Shown here one piece after another: positions 12,675-24,800 of a DNA stretch of 64,000 bases. The stretch comes from Holacanthus passer (taxonomy: Eukaryota > Chordata > Actinopteri > Pomacanthidae), in contig JAFREQ010000168.1 in assembly GCA_025331565.1 (NCBI GenBank), positions 186,001-250,000 of the forward strand. Direction: 5' to 3'. The notes beneath the pieces were generated by a model. That model did not search any database, was not told the origin of the DNA, and saw only the letters and a program-made list of their open reading frames with translations. The position numbers and the translations under genes were made by a program. Every line of letters begins with the position of its first letter. Positions within the stretch are counted from its first letter, which is position 1.

Positions 12675-12807
12675 CCCGGGCGTTGGAGCGAGGCAGCCTC
12701 AGAGTGAAGGATGGGAGATCAGACGCTGCTGTCGTCCTCGGCTCTGGTGACAGATGGAGCATCGTCAGGTCTGAGCAGCAGCAGCAGCATCGTCGTCCAG
12801 CAGCAGG

Positions 12808-12871
12808 ATGAGGGATCCTCTCGCCCTCTGCTGCCTCCTCCTCTCTGCTCACACCCTCAGTCTGACGGCCG
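12808..12871 (+). CDS. igsf21: igsf21 exon 1: start codon and signal peptide
   Basis: ATG at 12808-12810 opens MRDPLALCCLLLSAHTLSLT, a short N-region followed by a Leu/Cys-rich hydrophobic core, then Ala-Gly at the junction. Donor gtaagt at 12872, phase 1. The next exon, 5.8 kb away, supplies GT to complete Gly and continues into YLTVSIEPLP, the conserved start of the mature protein. Confidence 0.88.
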
Positions 12872-15800
12872 GTAAGTGGACATGACCACAACAAACTGCT
12901 TCTACACTGCCTGAGTGAGGGCAGAGCAGGGCAGGTACAAAGCTTTATGGAGTAATGACAGGTACTTTTTCACATGCTGGACATTTTTGGAAATAGAGTA
13001 GATTATGTGTTCATGTGGGTTTTATGAGCTCATTGTCCTCAGTGTGACGAACTTTAACCGGGCTTGATTGAGAGCAACTCATTACTTATACTGGATTTCA
13101 TTAATTAAATGGTGTGTGTGTGTGTGTGTGTGTGTGTATCATCTCCATCATTGTTGGAAAAGCAGTTTGATGAATAAAAAAAGGAAAAACTCTTAACTCA
13201 AGGTCCACTTACTTTCTTTGGTCTATCAAACATGTCTAATGGTCATCAGAAAATGAAGTCAGTTGTCGTCACCAGACCCACATATGGAACTTCGGTCACG
13301 TGACACGAGTTGTCATATGTGGTGGAAGTTTTATTCGAAGGTCACAGACAACAACTGAGAAAACTCCATTGGTTTGGTAGAGAAAAGCATCTTGTAGGTA
13401 TTTGCTAGAAACTTTCTTGAGTTGTGATCCGTCTCAGTGAGCATCATGTCTGGTGTCACTGTTGTCATGGTTACTGTGTGTTGTTGTCCAGACCTCCAGG
13501 GGCCACAACAGTATGAGATGTGTGTGTGTTACAGTTGGTTTTTGGTGCAGTCATTTGATTAGTTGAGATTTGCATCACTGTGCATTATTACCTAATGTCT
13601 GATGTGAGCACTGCATTTAATGGGAACTTGAAGGCAACAGAGCATAAACACAAAGTGGTGCCAGTGCAGGAAGTAGTGTGTCCTTTATGATGCGAGGTGG
13701 AGACATCAGGATGGTGGATGAGGTGTCGAACACATCTGACCCAGACGCAGGAGAACGATATTCATGTCCTGTCACAGACCTGTTGTTTAACCATAATGAT
13801 CCAGAACTCTAAACCAAACCAGAACCAAGAGATTTAGTTGTCTTTAGTTGTCTTAATCATTGTTACAGTCAGAAGCATAGTTTTCCCCTGACCACAACCA
13901 TGTGCCAGTATTGTAGAAAGAACGATTAAAAAAAGAAAATGTCATTGAAAATAATCCAGAGTTGTCCAGTTCTCACACGTTCATGTTTGGTTATAGAGTT
14001 AGAACGAGGCCGGGGAGGACGCCACATTTTTGCCGTTCAAAGCCGATCTGCTTTGGAAATGTGCAGTAATATAAAGTGTATGTGAACATACAGTGGTGTT
14101 GCTGTTGGTGACAATCTAAAGCGAAACATATTTTCATCAATTGGAAGTCAGATATTCATGCAGCCCGGTGATGTGTCTTCAGAGTTACCTAATGCTGTTT
14201 GGAGATTTTTCCTTTCGGGGATAAAAGCCCATTGTCTGACTCTGACCCATATTGCTCAAGGTAATCTGTGCTTAAAAGTGATTAAATGCTTGTGGCTGTT
14301 CAAAGAACAAAGTGCACGGATTTTAATCCCAAAGCAGAATTCACAGATTTCCTGTCTATGATCTTGGCAGTGTCTGTCTGTCCAGAGCCGAGATGGCCAG
14401 GAGCCAGTGTCCAGTGGGACGTCCTCAGCCCGTCCTGTCCTCCACAACTACAACACAGAAATGAACGGAAAGCAAATTGAAGAAGAAAGAAACCAAAAGT
14501 AATTTCTGATGTTGACACGACTTTGCTGCCATCATTGCAGCTCAGTCTCCAGAGGGTTGTTGCTTTGGATTTTATTTCATTGAAATGGTCATTTACCTGA
14601 TTAATCCACATTAAGCCACATCACTCGCTCCAGTTCATAATGACTCTAAATTTTAATTTCATGATCTAATATCCCCGTGCTCTCTCAATAAAAGTGTTTC
14701 ATTTCTGAGCTGTGCTGAAACCTTGCTTTTACCTTCTTCTTCTTCTTTCTTGCCGCCTTCCACTCGCTGCATGATGAGGGGACGTCTTTAGAGGCCACAT
14801 GGAAATATGCAGAATCAAATACAGTTTGACAACAGGCTGGAAAAACAGGAGCCAGGTTGTTTTCTGCAGGGTCTCAAGCAGCAACCAGGGTCACAGAGAG
14901 TCAGCAAATCACACATGCAGGCAGCAGACGGACAGTTCACAGCTTTACAAACAAGCAGTACAGTTTTATTCTAAAAGTCAGAGGTCACGGGAGAAGGCCA
15001 GTCTAGTACAGGCCCCTGTATCCCTCCTCAGAATCAACTGGTGATCCCCTGATTATTCACCTAGCGCCATCATCAGGTGAAAATAGTTTACATGGACAGA
15101 GCCAGGATAAGTGTTTCCCCTGAACATCTCACTGTCAGACAGAAATAAATTTGCCACAGAGTGAGTAAAACACATGCATTATTAACATGTTTTACCTTGA
15201 TGTCCTGAATTGTTTTTTGAAATCTTTTCTTCGGCTCTTGTTCTGAACAAACTATGTCAGTTGTACTGTTTGTCTGGTCGGTGTGGACAGTAGAAGGAAG
15301 AGAGTTCCTGATGTTTGGAAGATGAAAGGACTCACATGAGCGAGTTCTTGTCTTTGGCCTGAAGTTTGGCGGCTTGTTGCCAGATGACAGATGTGGTTGC
15401 CCTGAATATCGAGCTGTGATCAAAGACAAGTATTAACATGAGCTGAATCTCCCGTATTTCCTATTCAAAGCGGCTTTGTTTTGCCTGACATCCACCGTTC
15501 TTAATGCACAGTGCAGCACCACCAGTTGAACAGTTTGTGTGCTCTTTCAACTGGCTGCTGATGAATGTGGAGTCTTTTATCTGACAGAGGGCCGACGCTC
15601 TGCCCTCTGCGCTGTGAGAAATTTACAAAGAGCAGAGCGACTGGGCCGGATAAGCCAGCTTTATCTCCTCCAGCAAAGACAACACAAGACATGGAATATC
15701 AAGCACTTCAGAGTGCACGGCCCTCTGTAAAGCCTAAGCTGTCGAATTGTCCTTTCTGTGTTTGTCACATTAAAGTAGGGCAAAGGCAGCCACAGTCCAC

Positions 15801-18800
15801 AGCCACAGTGATATCACTCCCCAATATCTCATTTCACTAACCTTAATCTCATTCCAAAATATGCTTCCCCTCCGTTAACTGATTGCTGTTGTTTCAAAGG
15901 CCTTTATGAAACAGTTTTTTTCAAGTCATTTCAATGTGATTCTGATATGTGTTAATCTCTCAGCCACATTGTTTGTGTGTGTGTGTGGAGACCCGAGCTC
16001 TGGCTCTGTGGATGAAAAGCTGGAGGCAGGATTAAGAGGAAAAACATGGGAAAAAATAATCTGTAGGCTGACGTCACGTGGTGCAGGCCAGCGTTGTGAA
16101 GGTGAGGCTGGCTGCGGTGACGGAGGGCGTCAGAGCGCCTCCAGCAGCAGCAGCCTGCTGCTCTGCAGGCGACCGAGGTCCACATGTCAGAGGGCGGCGT
16201 CCAGCTCCCGGACATCATCACCCCACACCGAGCTCACACACACAGGCCGGGGCTGTGTTTCTGTCCCAAAAGACAGAACATGTGAAATCATTATTACAAT
16301 TATTACATTTCTTAGGTGTAATATTTCATGTCAAATATTCAAAATTCACCTGGATTGTGAAAAATCACATTTGCCTCAGGATGAAATTGATGTTTTAACG
16401 TGTGACAGTTTGAATATCACGTGAATAAATCTGTAAATAAAATCACATGTGAAATGTCCAACAGCTCCTTATAAATTCATCACGTGTGAAGTGATGCTGT
16501 GTGTGAATTTTGAACATGTGAAGTCATTTTATAAGTGAGATATCTGAAAATCACATGTGACTGTATGTTACGACAGTTGATGTATGTGATCATTACAATT
16601 TAAATCATGTCTTCACACCACAGTATCTAAATACAGTATCTAACAGTGTTTTGCTTGTGCTCCTTTGAACATTTCAGCAGCTGCAGACTTCAGCAATTTG
16701 CATTAACCCATTTAATCCCAGTGGTCAGAGCGCAGCATCCTATAAACCTCAGCCTGGTGTAAATACTGTTGCTCCTGAGGATTAGTGTATGTGAGCAGTG
16801 AGCCTGGTGAGCTGTCTGTGTATTTATGAAACTGACAGGGGTCAGATTTTAGTTTACCGCAGGGCGGTCGGCCTTAATGGACGGACTGATTAACATGCTT
16901 TGCTGTTTTAACGGCACCGACCGACGCTGAGCTGTTAATCTAATACACAAGAAGCAAAGTGCCGTAAAGAAACAGCAGCTGTACATTTCTGCTAAATTTA
17001 ATCCCGTTCTCTCCGAGGGATCGACTCCATATTAAATATTCAAGTGTCAGGAAAGAAATCTGGAGCAGTGAACCAAACACTGCTGCTGTGAACACAGCAA
17101 ACTATATTTTTGTTTGTCGAAACCTTTGATAGTTTCATCATGATACTGATAAATGATCACACTGAATTATCATCAAATACTGTTTGAAGGCGTAAAATCC
17201 CTTTTCCTTTCCTCTTAGTAGCTTTATGGTTGAGGTTAATGGTAAAGTCATCTTATTCTACAGAATCATATATATTTGGTATCATCTTTCTGTAAGTTTC
17301 CCTGAAGCTCTGTGATGTTGGCACTGAATTAAATCGTCAAACCTAAGACTCCAAGTTTCATGGCTGCACCATTCAATTGAAAACAGACAATATATTTAAT
17401 GTTTTATCAACTTTATGATTATTCTGAATTTGATGCTAGAAACACGTTTCAAACAAGTTGGGACAGGAGCAACAAAAGACTGTGAAAGTTGTGGACTGAT
17501 CCAAAAACACCTGTTTGGATCATTCCACAGGTAAACAGGTTGATTGGTAACAGGTGATAGTATCATGATTGGGTATGAAAGGTTCATCCTGGAAAGACTC
17601 AGTCGTTCAGAAGCGAGGATGGAGAGAGGTTTATCGCTTTGTCAAACACAGGATTGGATAAAGGAGATTAATACATGGACTCAGGAAACATTTTGTTAAG
17701 CACAGAACAGAAACAGTTTGTCCCAAGCATCCCAACTTTTTTGGAATCAGGCTTGTAAATGTCTTGAGCATCTTTTTACACACATTTCCCCAAAGTTGGG
17801 AAACATGATGACATTAACTGGAACGTAAAATATATTTTACTGTGGGTTAAGTTCAGGAGGTATCAATAACTGGACATTATCAGTCAGACTGATCGCTCGG
17901 CCTCATGAAGGCCTGTGTTTCTCAGTTCCACTGCTCCTGTGAGCTTCTGGATTTTTCCACTTCGTGCTGAAGCTCTATTTTTAATTCTCGTCCTCTCTGT
18001 GTTCAGCACCTTCCACATTTCCCTTTGCCTCTGAACTTCCTCACTTTACACAATTTCATGTGTGTTATGCTCTCCCCTTGCTTTGAGGTAACTGTCTGTG
18101 TTACATATTCACCATGAAAAAGCTTTTGCTTTTCAGCTCCTCACTTTCTGAGGTGGTCTGAGATTTTCAATTTGAACAGTAAGAGTTACTTTTTCATTTA
18201 AACATTTTAGGTTTGAGAAATAACAAAAACTATGGCACAGGAATGAAACTCTTAAATATTAAGAGGTGGACACAATAATGCGAACACCTTCACATCCCAG
18301 TAGACACAGACTGTGTTGGATTGTCATTAATTTAACAACCTGTGGCTTCTCATGACTTGAACTATAATATAATGCAACGTAAAAGACAGATGTTGTTTTC
18401 ATGAGGGCACAGTTTGTTGAAGCTTATTGCAAAATGTTCATGTTGTGTTGACGTCCCTCCAAAAGATTTCAATGCAACAAGAGCTATATGTTTTCTCAAT
18501 GTGAGTTCTCCTCAGCCCAGCTTTGCAAATCCAGCTGAATGGCCACAAAAGCTGTCGCCTCCAAGGTTATTAACAGTGAAGCTGCTGAGTGCCGTTCATC
18601 CAGTAATGCTTTGTAAATGCATAAGAACATAATGTACCATCACTACAGGAACTGTACAGGAACGTCATTTCTTCTCTCTTTACCAGGTTATTTAACTGTT
18701 TCCATTGAGCCTCTTCCTCACGTCGTCATTGGAGACACGGTGACGCTCAAGTGCAACTTCCAAACCGATGGCAACCTCCGAGAGATTGTGTGGTTTCGGG

Positions 18801-21800
18801 TGAGCACACAGGTGAACTGACTCATCTCTGTATGTGTTTGATGCAACTCAAATTGCAAATGCAGTCTCAATATTCATGTTTAGTGTACAATCATACGGTT
18901 CAGTAGATTTTGTCTCATGTAGATTCTCCTCCTCTGCTTTTTTTCATTGTTTACTTTATATTTTACTCCATTGCATTTAGTCAATAGATAATAGTCACTC
19001 TAGGATTTCATATAAATTCATACAAGAAGCTCATAAAATACAAATGAATTGTTGAAGACTAAACCTTTTGAGTTGTGAAAAGAAATAAGTTTTTCTTTTG
19101 TTCTTTCGTGAATCGTTCCATGACCGCTCAGATTTCTCGTGACCCTTTGGAAGGGGCCTGACCCGTGTTAGGAACTTTTGGACTGGAACAGTTTTCTGAG
19201 CTGCCATTTTTCTACAGAAGTAAAAAGACATGTATTTATACTTTCAATACTCAAGTACTAAGTAATTGAAGTACTCAAGTAAACTATACTTAATGAAGTG
19301 GGATTTTGAATGCAGGTTTTTTGCAGGTAAACAAATTTAAACAGAATCAATCAGTCTTTGAGTCTGATATAAATTTTTAGGTATTTATTCATAATTATAC
19401 ATCAATATTTTTATGGTTACAGTTCAGAAACCAGTGACAATGTTCTTTGCCCTCTCAGGTGACTGAAGGAGGCAGTGCCAAGCAGAAGATTTTCACCTAT
19501 GATGCCATGTACAACACCAGCTACTCCCACATGGAGGACAACCGCAGACGAGAGGACCTGGTCTACCAGTCCACTGTCCGGTGAGACGGTTACTGTAAAG
19601 GTTGTCACATGTTCTGATAACCCCTGAAAGACAGAAACATTTAGGGAAACAATCACAGCATGTTTTCTTTTGACAGTGGGGGAGTCGTGATATGAGGAGG
19701 TGAATTTAGAGCACCTCCGTCTATAATCTCTGTAACCGTGTACATGAACAGGCTTCCTGAGGTCCAGATGGAGGACGACGGCCTGTACGAATGCCATGTG
19801 GGGATCTACGACAGGAGCTCCAGAGACAAAGTGATCCTCGCCTCCGGCAGCATCACTCTCACTGTCATAGGTTTGTATTCATGTCTGAGGTCGTCTCATG
19901 AATTTTAAAGACCATATTTAGGAAAAGTTAGGGGATCACCAAACTAATTAGAAAAGTCAGAGGAACACCAGTGTGAGCAGGATTGATCCTCTGAAAACCA
20001 AAAATGTCTGAACCAAATTTTCATGCAGTTCCTGTCAAGATAGTTCAATGTGCTGGCATTGCCATCCCGAGAATCCGTACAGACCAGATGAAAGTGTAAT
20101 CATCACTTCACCCTGATTGTGTTCATTACTAGATAAATACTTCTTGAGTCCTTGTATATTTATTTTCTTCCATAAATCAAAGGCACTTCCATGTGTTTTC
20201 TCTGCAGTGCCTCCCAAGTCCATCTCTGTGGTGGCGGCCAACAGTCCTGCTCTCTTCAGTCGCTACGAGGCCCAGAACTTCACCCTGGTTTGCATTGTTA
20301 CAGGAGCAAAGCCTGCTCCAATGGTGAGATGGAGCCTTTTTCTTTTTGTCTCCCTTGGAGGACTCTTGAATAATTGAATTTGCGTCACTGCATTGTGTGT
20401 TAGGAAGGAAAGCTTCATGATCCGTCCGTCTGTCCATCCATCCATCCATCCGTCCATCCATCCATCCATCCTGCAGAATGAAATTGGGGGCACTGCTGGA
20501 TTTGAAATGTTTCGTCTGAATGTCTAGTCTATGAACTGAGACTGAGACTGTGGTTGGAGTTCAAATTAAAATAAGACATTTGGTCAAATTGTCGTCCATG
20601 TACCATTAGCAGGCAATAGGTGGTGTAGAAGCTGCTGTCAAGGTGATCTTTCTGTATGAAATAGGCCGTGTCAGCTTACAATTCTAGTAGCCTCATCAGA
20701 TGATCTGACTGAAAATTGAAGTTCTGTGTCGCTGTTTAAAGACAGCAGCTATCCCACAGCTAACACATCTGTCAGTAGGGATGCTGGCAACAACACTGAC
20801 TTCAAAGGATATCAGTCTCTGTGGGGAGCACAATCAAGTCCTTAATTTTCTGGTAAAATCCACACTATTGTTAATATGATAATAATGTAGTAAGTAGTAA
20901 GTGCACAGTGAACATTTACACTAAAAGTGATGTGATTGCTTGACTTAAATAACAAAGAACACAATCAGTGACTATACATCTTTGAACTGATCTGCTGAGC
21001 TCAGCTGCCTTCGTCCCTCCCCCTCAGGTGTACTTCAAGCGGGATGGTGAGCTTATTGATGTGGTGCCACCTGCCCAGTCTTCCTCCTCAGTGGACAACC
21101 AAAGCAAGGACCCAGGTCATGAAAAGAGCCGGGGCAGGAGCCAGGCAGGGCTCTGGAGCCCCAAGATTCTCACTGGTCGAGACATTGACGATACCAAACT
21201 CCAGAAGTCCCTGTCTTTGCTGGAACAAGAGGGAAAGCTGGCTCGACTGGGCCAAGACGCCCCTGATGGCCCCGAACAGGGACAAGAGCAAGGGTCCAAG
21301 ATGGACCCCAAGCCGACCACCGAGGTGATCCCTGAGACGGTGGTGAGTCGGGAGTTTCCCCGCTGGGTCCAGAGCAGCGACCCGCTCTACTACTTCCAGC
21401 ACCAGCAGCAGGCAGCAGGTGATGGCACAATGGAGGTCAGAGCCATGCTGACCTGGAGCCTCAACCCCCAGCTGGACAACGAGGCCCTTTTCAGCTGCGA
21501 GGTCAACCACCCAGCTCTGTCCATGCCCATGCAGGCCGAGGTCACGCTGGGTGAGTCCTGCACTAACACGGCGCAGACCTGCAGCTACGTAAGCTGCATA
21601 CTACTTGACTGCAGCTTTAGGGATGTACTCCAGGGAGGTGTCCAAGGTTGTTTGAGTTCCTGTGATTGGAGCATTGAAGGACAGGTTTTAGGGTCAGTCA
21701 CTTCCCTTTCCCTGGTTATAACAATAAAGATAGACAGAATATTCTTTAAATTCTGGAGTCAGATGCACTCCCTGGAGCCCTGACACAGTTGGTGCACTGT

Positions 21801-24800
21801 TATAAAAGAGCTACTGGGATGTATAATGAGAGCTGTTGAAATTCAAACTTCAACACAACCACGTTTTTTAGAGGACGAATTCAGGGTTACAAAGAATTAA
21901 CACAGGCGAGTCAGACACTGAATTCGTTAATTCAAACTGAAGTGAGAACAATAAACAGCAAGTGGGTCAACCCGAGCCTTCGGCACAGTTTTTTTTTTGC
22001 ACGTCAGGTGGTTCGTACCACTGTTACAGGAAAAGGAGGCAGGTGCGTTCTCTGAGCAGGTTGGTGCATCCTGGCAATGTGGGTAACCACATTTAGGTAA
22101 AATGTACTGTTAAGACTTTCGTATTATTCAGACTGAAAGTTGTCATGCTGTCCAGAGCAGTCTAATGTGGTGTTTTACTTTCAGCTGCTCCCAGAGGGCC
22201 GAAGCTGTCAATGAGCCCGAGTAAGGCCAAGGTGGGAGACACAGTGAGGATCACCGTCCAGGGCTTCCAGCTGGGACCTTCCACAGTAAGTGTCCAGCAC
22301 AGAGGCTCTTTGAACAGAGAAAGCTCTGTGAAGTGCAAACAATGTCCACAATGGGTTGGGGCCATTCCAGTAACAAAGATATGGACCGAATAAAGAAAGT
22401 ACTCTACTGACCATTTTTCAAAGCAAACCACAAGTTTGAGTTCCTTCCTTCCAGGCAGCAATTGGTTTCAGTTCCTTTCTGTCCACTTTGAAATGAACTA
22501 GCAGAGACTTTACATTTTGTCATGTGACGCAGTGAAGCTGTTGGAAGCAGGGACAATGTTAAACTCTCCATACTGGTTCTTTCAAGGAAACGGTGGCTTT
22601 TTGTTGCGCTATTTGGCATTAAAATAAAATTTGTGAGCGCAGAGGTAATAACATGTCATAATGAAGCATGATACATTCAATGAATGGAATTCATCTGGCT
22701 TACAACCTCACTGTAAATCACAGTTTGAGAATATCTAACGCATCTTAAGGTTTGGGGCACACTCTTCAGTTCTATAGAGTTTTTCATGGTATTTTCATCT
22801 ATAAAGTTGAGCAAATGTGATGTTATTCACAGTTTGCACGGAACATTAACAGACGTGTTATTTTTGCCCTCTAAATAGAACAGAGTGGTGCATCAGCCTG
22901 GAGCAGAGCTCCTGAAGGAGGAGGAGGGGGTTTGCTCCACAACACATGTACATAGATGCAAATGATCTTTTTCTGAGAATATTCCTGAAATTCCAGCTCT
23001 CAATTTCACTGGTTCCAGGTTTATCCTGAAGAGCCCTATTCATAGCTATTAGGCAGCTTTTTTGTGACAATTTGTTCAAGCAAGGTGACAGAAACAGAAG
23101 GATTGGATGCAAATGTAGATGACAGAGGAGGGCTGGAGCTTTTCAAGGATTTATTAACACGAATCCAGGCAAAAGAGACAGACATCTTGGGCAGACAGTC
23201 TGGGGGCTGGACAGAGGCCGGACATGTCTGGAGGACTGCAGGCCGGTGACAGGGCTGTGGCTCAGGAGGTAGAGTGGCCGTCCACTAAACGGAAGCTTAG
23301 TGGTTGTGTCAAAGTGTCCTTGGGCAAGATATTGAATCCTAAATTGCTCCCAATAGTTGTGCCAACGGTGTGCGAATGTACGTGCATGGTTAATGGTGGT
23401 AGCCAGTTTCCAATCAGCCACCATGTATGACTGAATGTATGTGAATGGATGAATGCTGGCTTGCTCTGTGAAGCGCTCTGAGTGGTCAAATAAGACCAGC
23501 TCCAGGACTGGTGACGCTGCAGCTCAGCAGAAGCAGGTGTCGGTAGGCTGACTCAGGTACGGACGTGGCATTGACCAACAAAGGAACTGAAGAGATGTCG
23601 GCTGACTTGGAGTCATAAACAGGCTGTGGAACAGGAGGGTTTTCAGCTGAATAAGGAGCCAAGTTGGTACCAGGTACCTGGGGAACAGGCGCAGTCCCAC
23701 AAAGAGAGCTGTCTTGCTCCAAAAATCTTTGAGACACTACAGGTTTAAACAGGTCACACAGTTCATATAAATATGTCTGGTCAGTTTGTACTGTGACCAT
23801 GAAGGTAGCAGGACTGAAGCCTGCAGCCTCCTCCTCGCTTCTCCACCGTGTGTCCACAGAGTGAGGTCTTCCCTGAGCCCATGTTCACCTGGACCAAGGT
23901 CGGCGGGCGTCTGCTGGACGGCAGCGAGGAGCACGACGGACGGGAGCTTGTCCTGGAGAGAGTTCCTGCCGAGCTGAATGGCTCCATGTTCCGCTGCACA
24001 GCCCAGAATCCTCTGGGCTCCACGGACACACACACTCGCCTCATCGTGTTCGGTGAGTCTGTTTGTTCTGATCGTTCATCACCTGTTCAACGTGCTCAGA
24101 GTAAGTGTTTTTATTCTGTGTGTTTTTACAGACAACCCAAGACTGAAGAAAGGAAAAGAACATTTTATTGGTTGGTAACTTTATGTCATTTTATGTCAAC
24201 TGCTCTGTGGTTCTCATTGATGTGATTAGCCGGTTGTATCTACACAGGGTGACCACAGGAATCTGAGCTCTGTGGTTTACAGTTTGAGCATCTGCAACAC
24301 AGCGACACAAATAATAGAAAGAAACAGACATTTTGTTTGTAAAGCACGAATATATGGAGCCTAAATTCAATACTGAATAAAAAAATAACTATATGATAAT
24401 CACATGAACAGTGTAAAACATATTAATGAAACATTCATTTGTGAAATAATTTAATACATTAATGATTTAATACAAGAAACTATTTCATAATCTTTGAATT
24501 TTTCAAGTGTTACGTGGATTTTATAGGACTTATTTCATACAGTTTATTTCCAAAAGGCCTTATTATTATTATTGTTATTATTGTTATTATTATTGTTATT
24601 ATTATTATTATCATTATTATTATTATTAGCTTAACAAGGCTGCACAAATAAAACTACCAAGCTCCTATAGACACACTAGAAATAACCCAACACACCACAC
24701 TGTATGTTATGTTGTGTGTTAAGTCATACAGTGACAGTCAGTCCTGGTCAGTCATCAGTCGTCAGTCCTGGTCAGTCATCAGTCGTGGTCGGTCGTGGTC

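Larger units (their letters stand above)
11641..12807. other. Intergenic region, arhgef10l to igsf21, including igsf21 upstream region
   Basis: AT-rich DNA to about 12100, then GC-richer DNA with CT-rich stretches, then a purine-rich (GA)n tract at 12490-12650 and the putative igsf21 5' UTR. Short open frames here show no recognisable protein. Confidence 0.6.
12872..18686 (+). other. igsf21 intron 1
   Basis: A 5.8-kb intron. It holds a (TG)n at 13112-13137, paired hairpins at 15522-15609, a transposon relic at 17440-17757 and a block at 16680-17050 dense in homeodomain-type core motifs. The rest is unremarkable AT-rich DNA; open frames in it look like chance. Confidence 0.75.

Noticed and set aside
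15906..16424. 172-codon open frame in igsf21 intron 1
   Set aside because: Low-complexity, no homology recognised, crosses a (GT)n run, no splice phase match to igsf21.
21088..21510. 140-codon open frame antisense to igsf21 exon 6
   Set aside because: GC-rich exon complement without stops; no start context, no splice partners, no recognised motif.
23255..23330. tRNA gene
   Set aside because: A-box similarity only; part of a SINE with a decayed B box and no cloverleaf.
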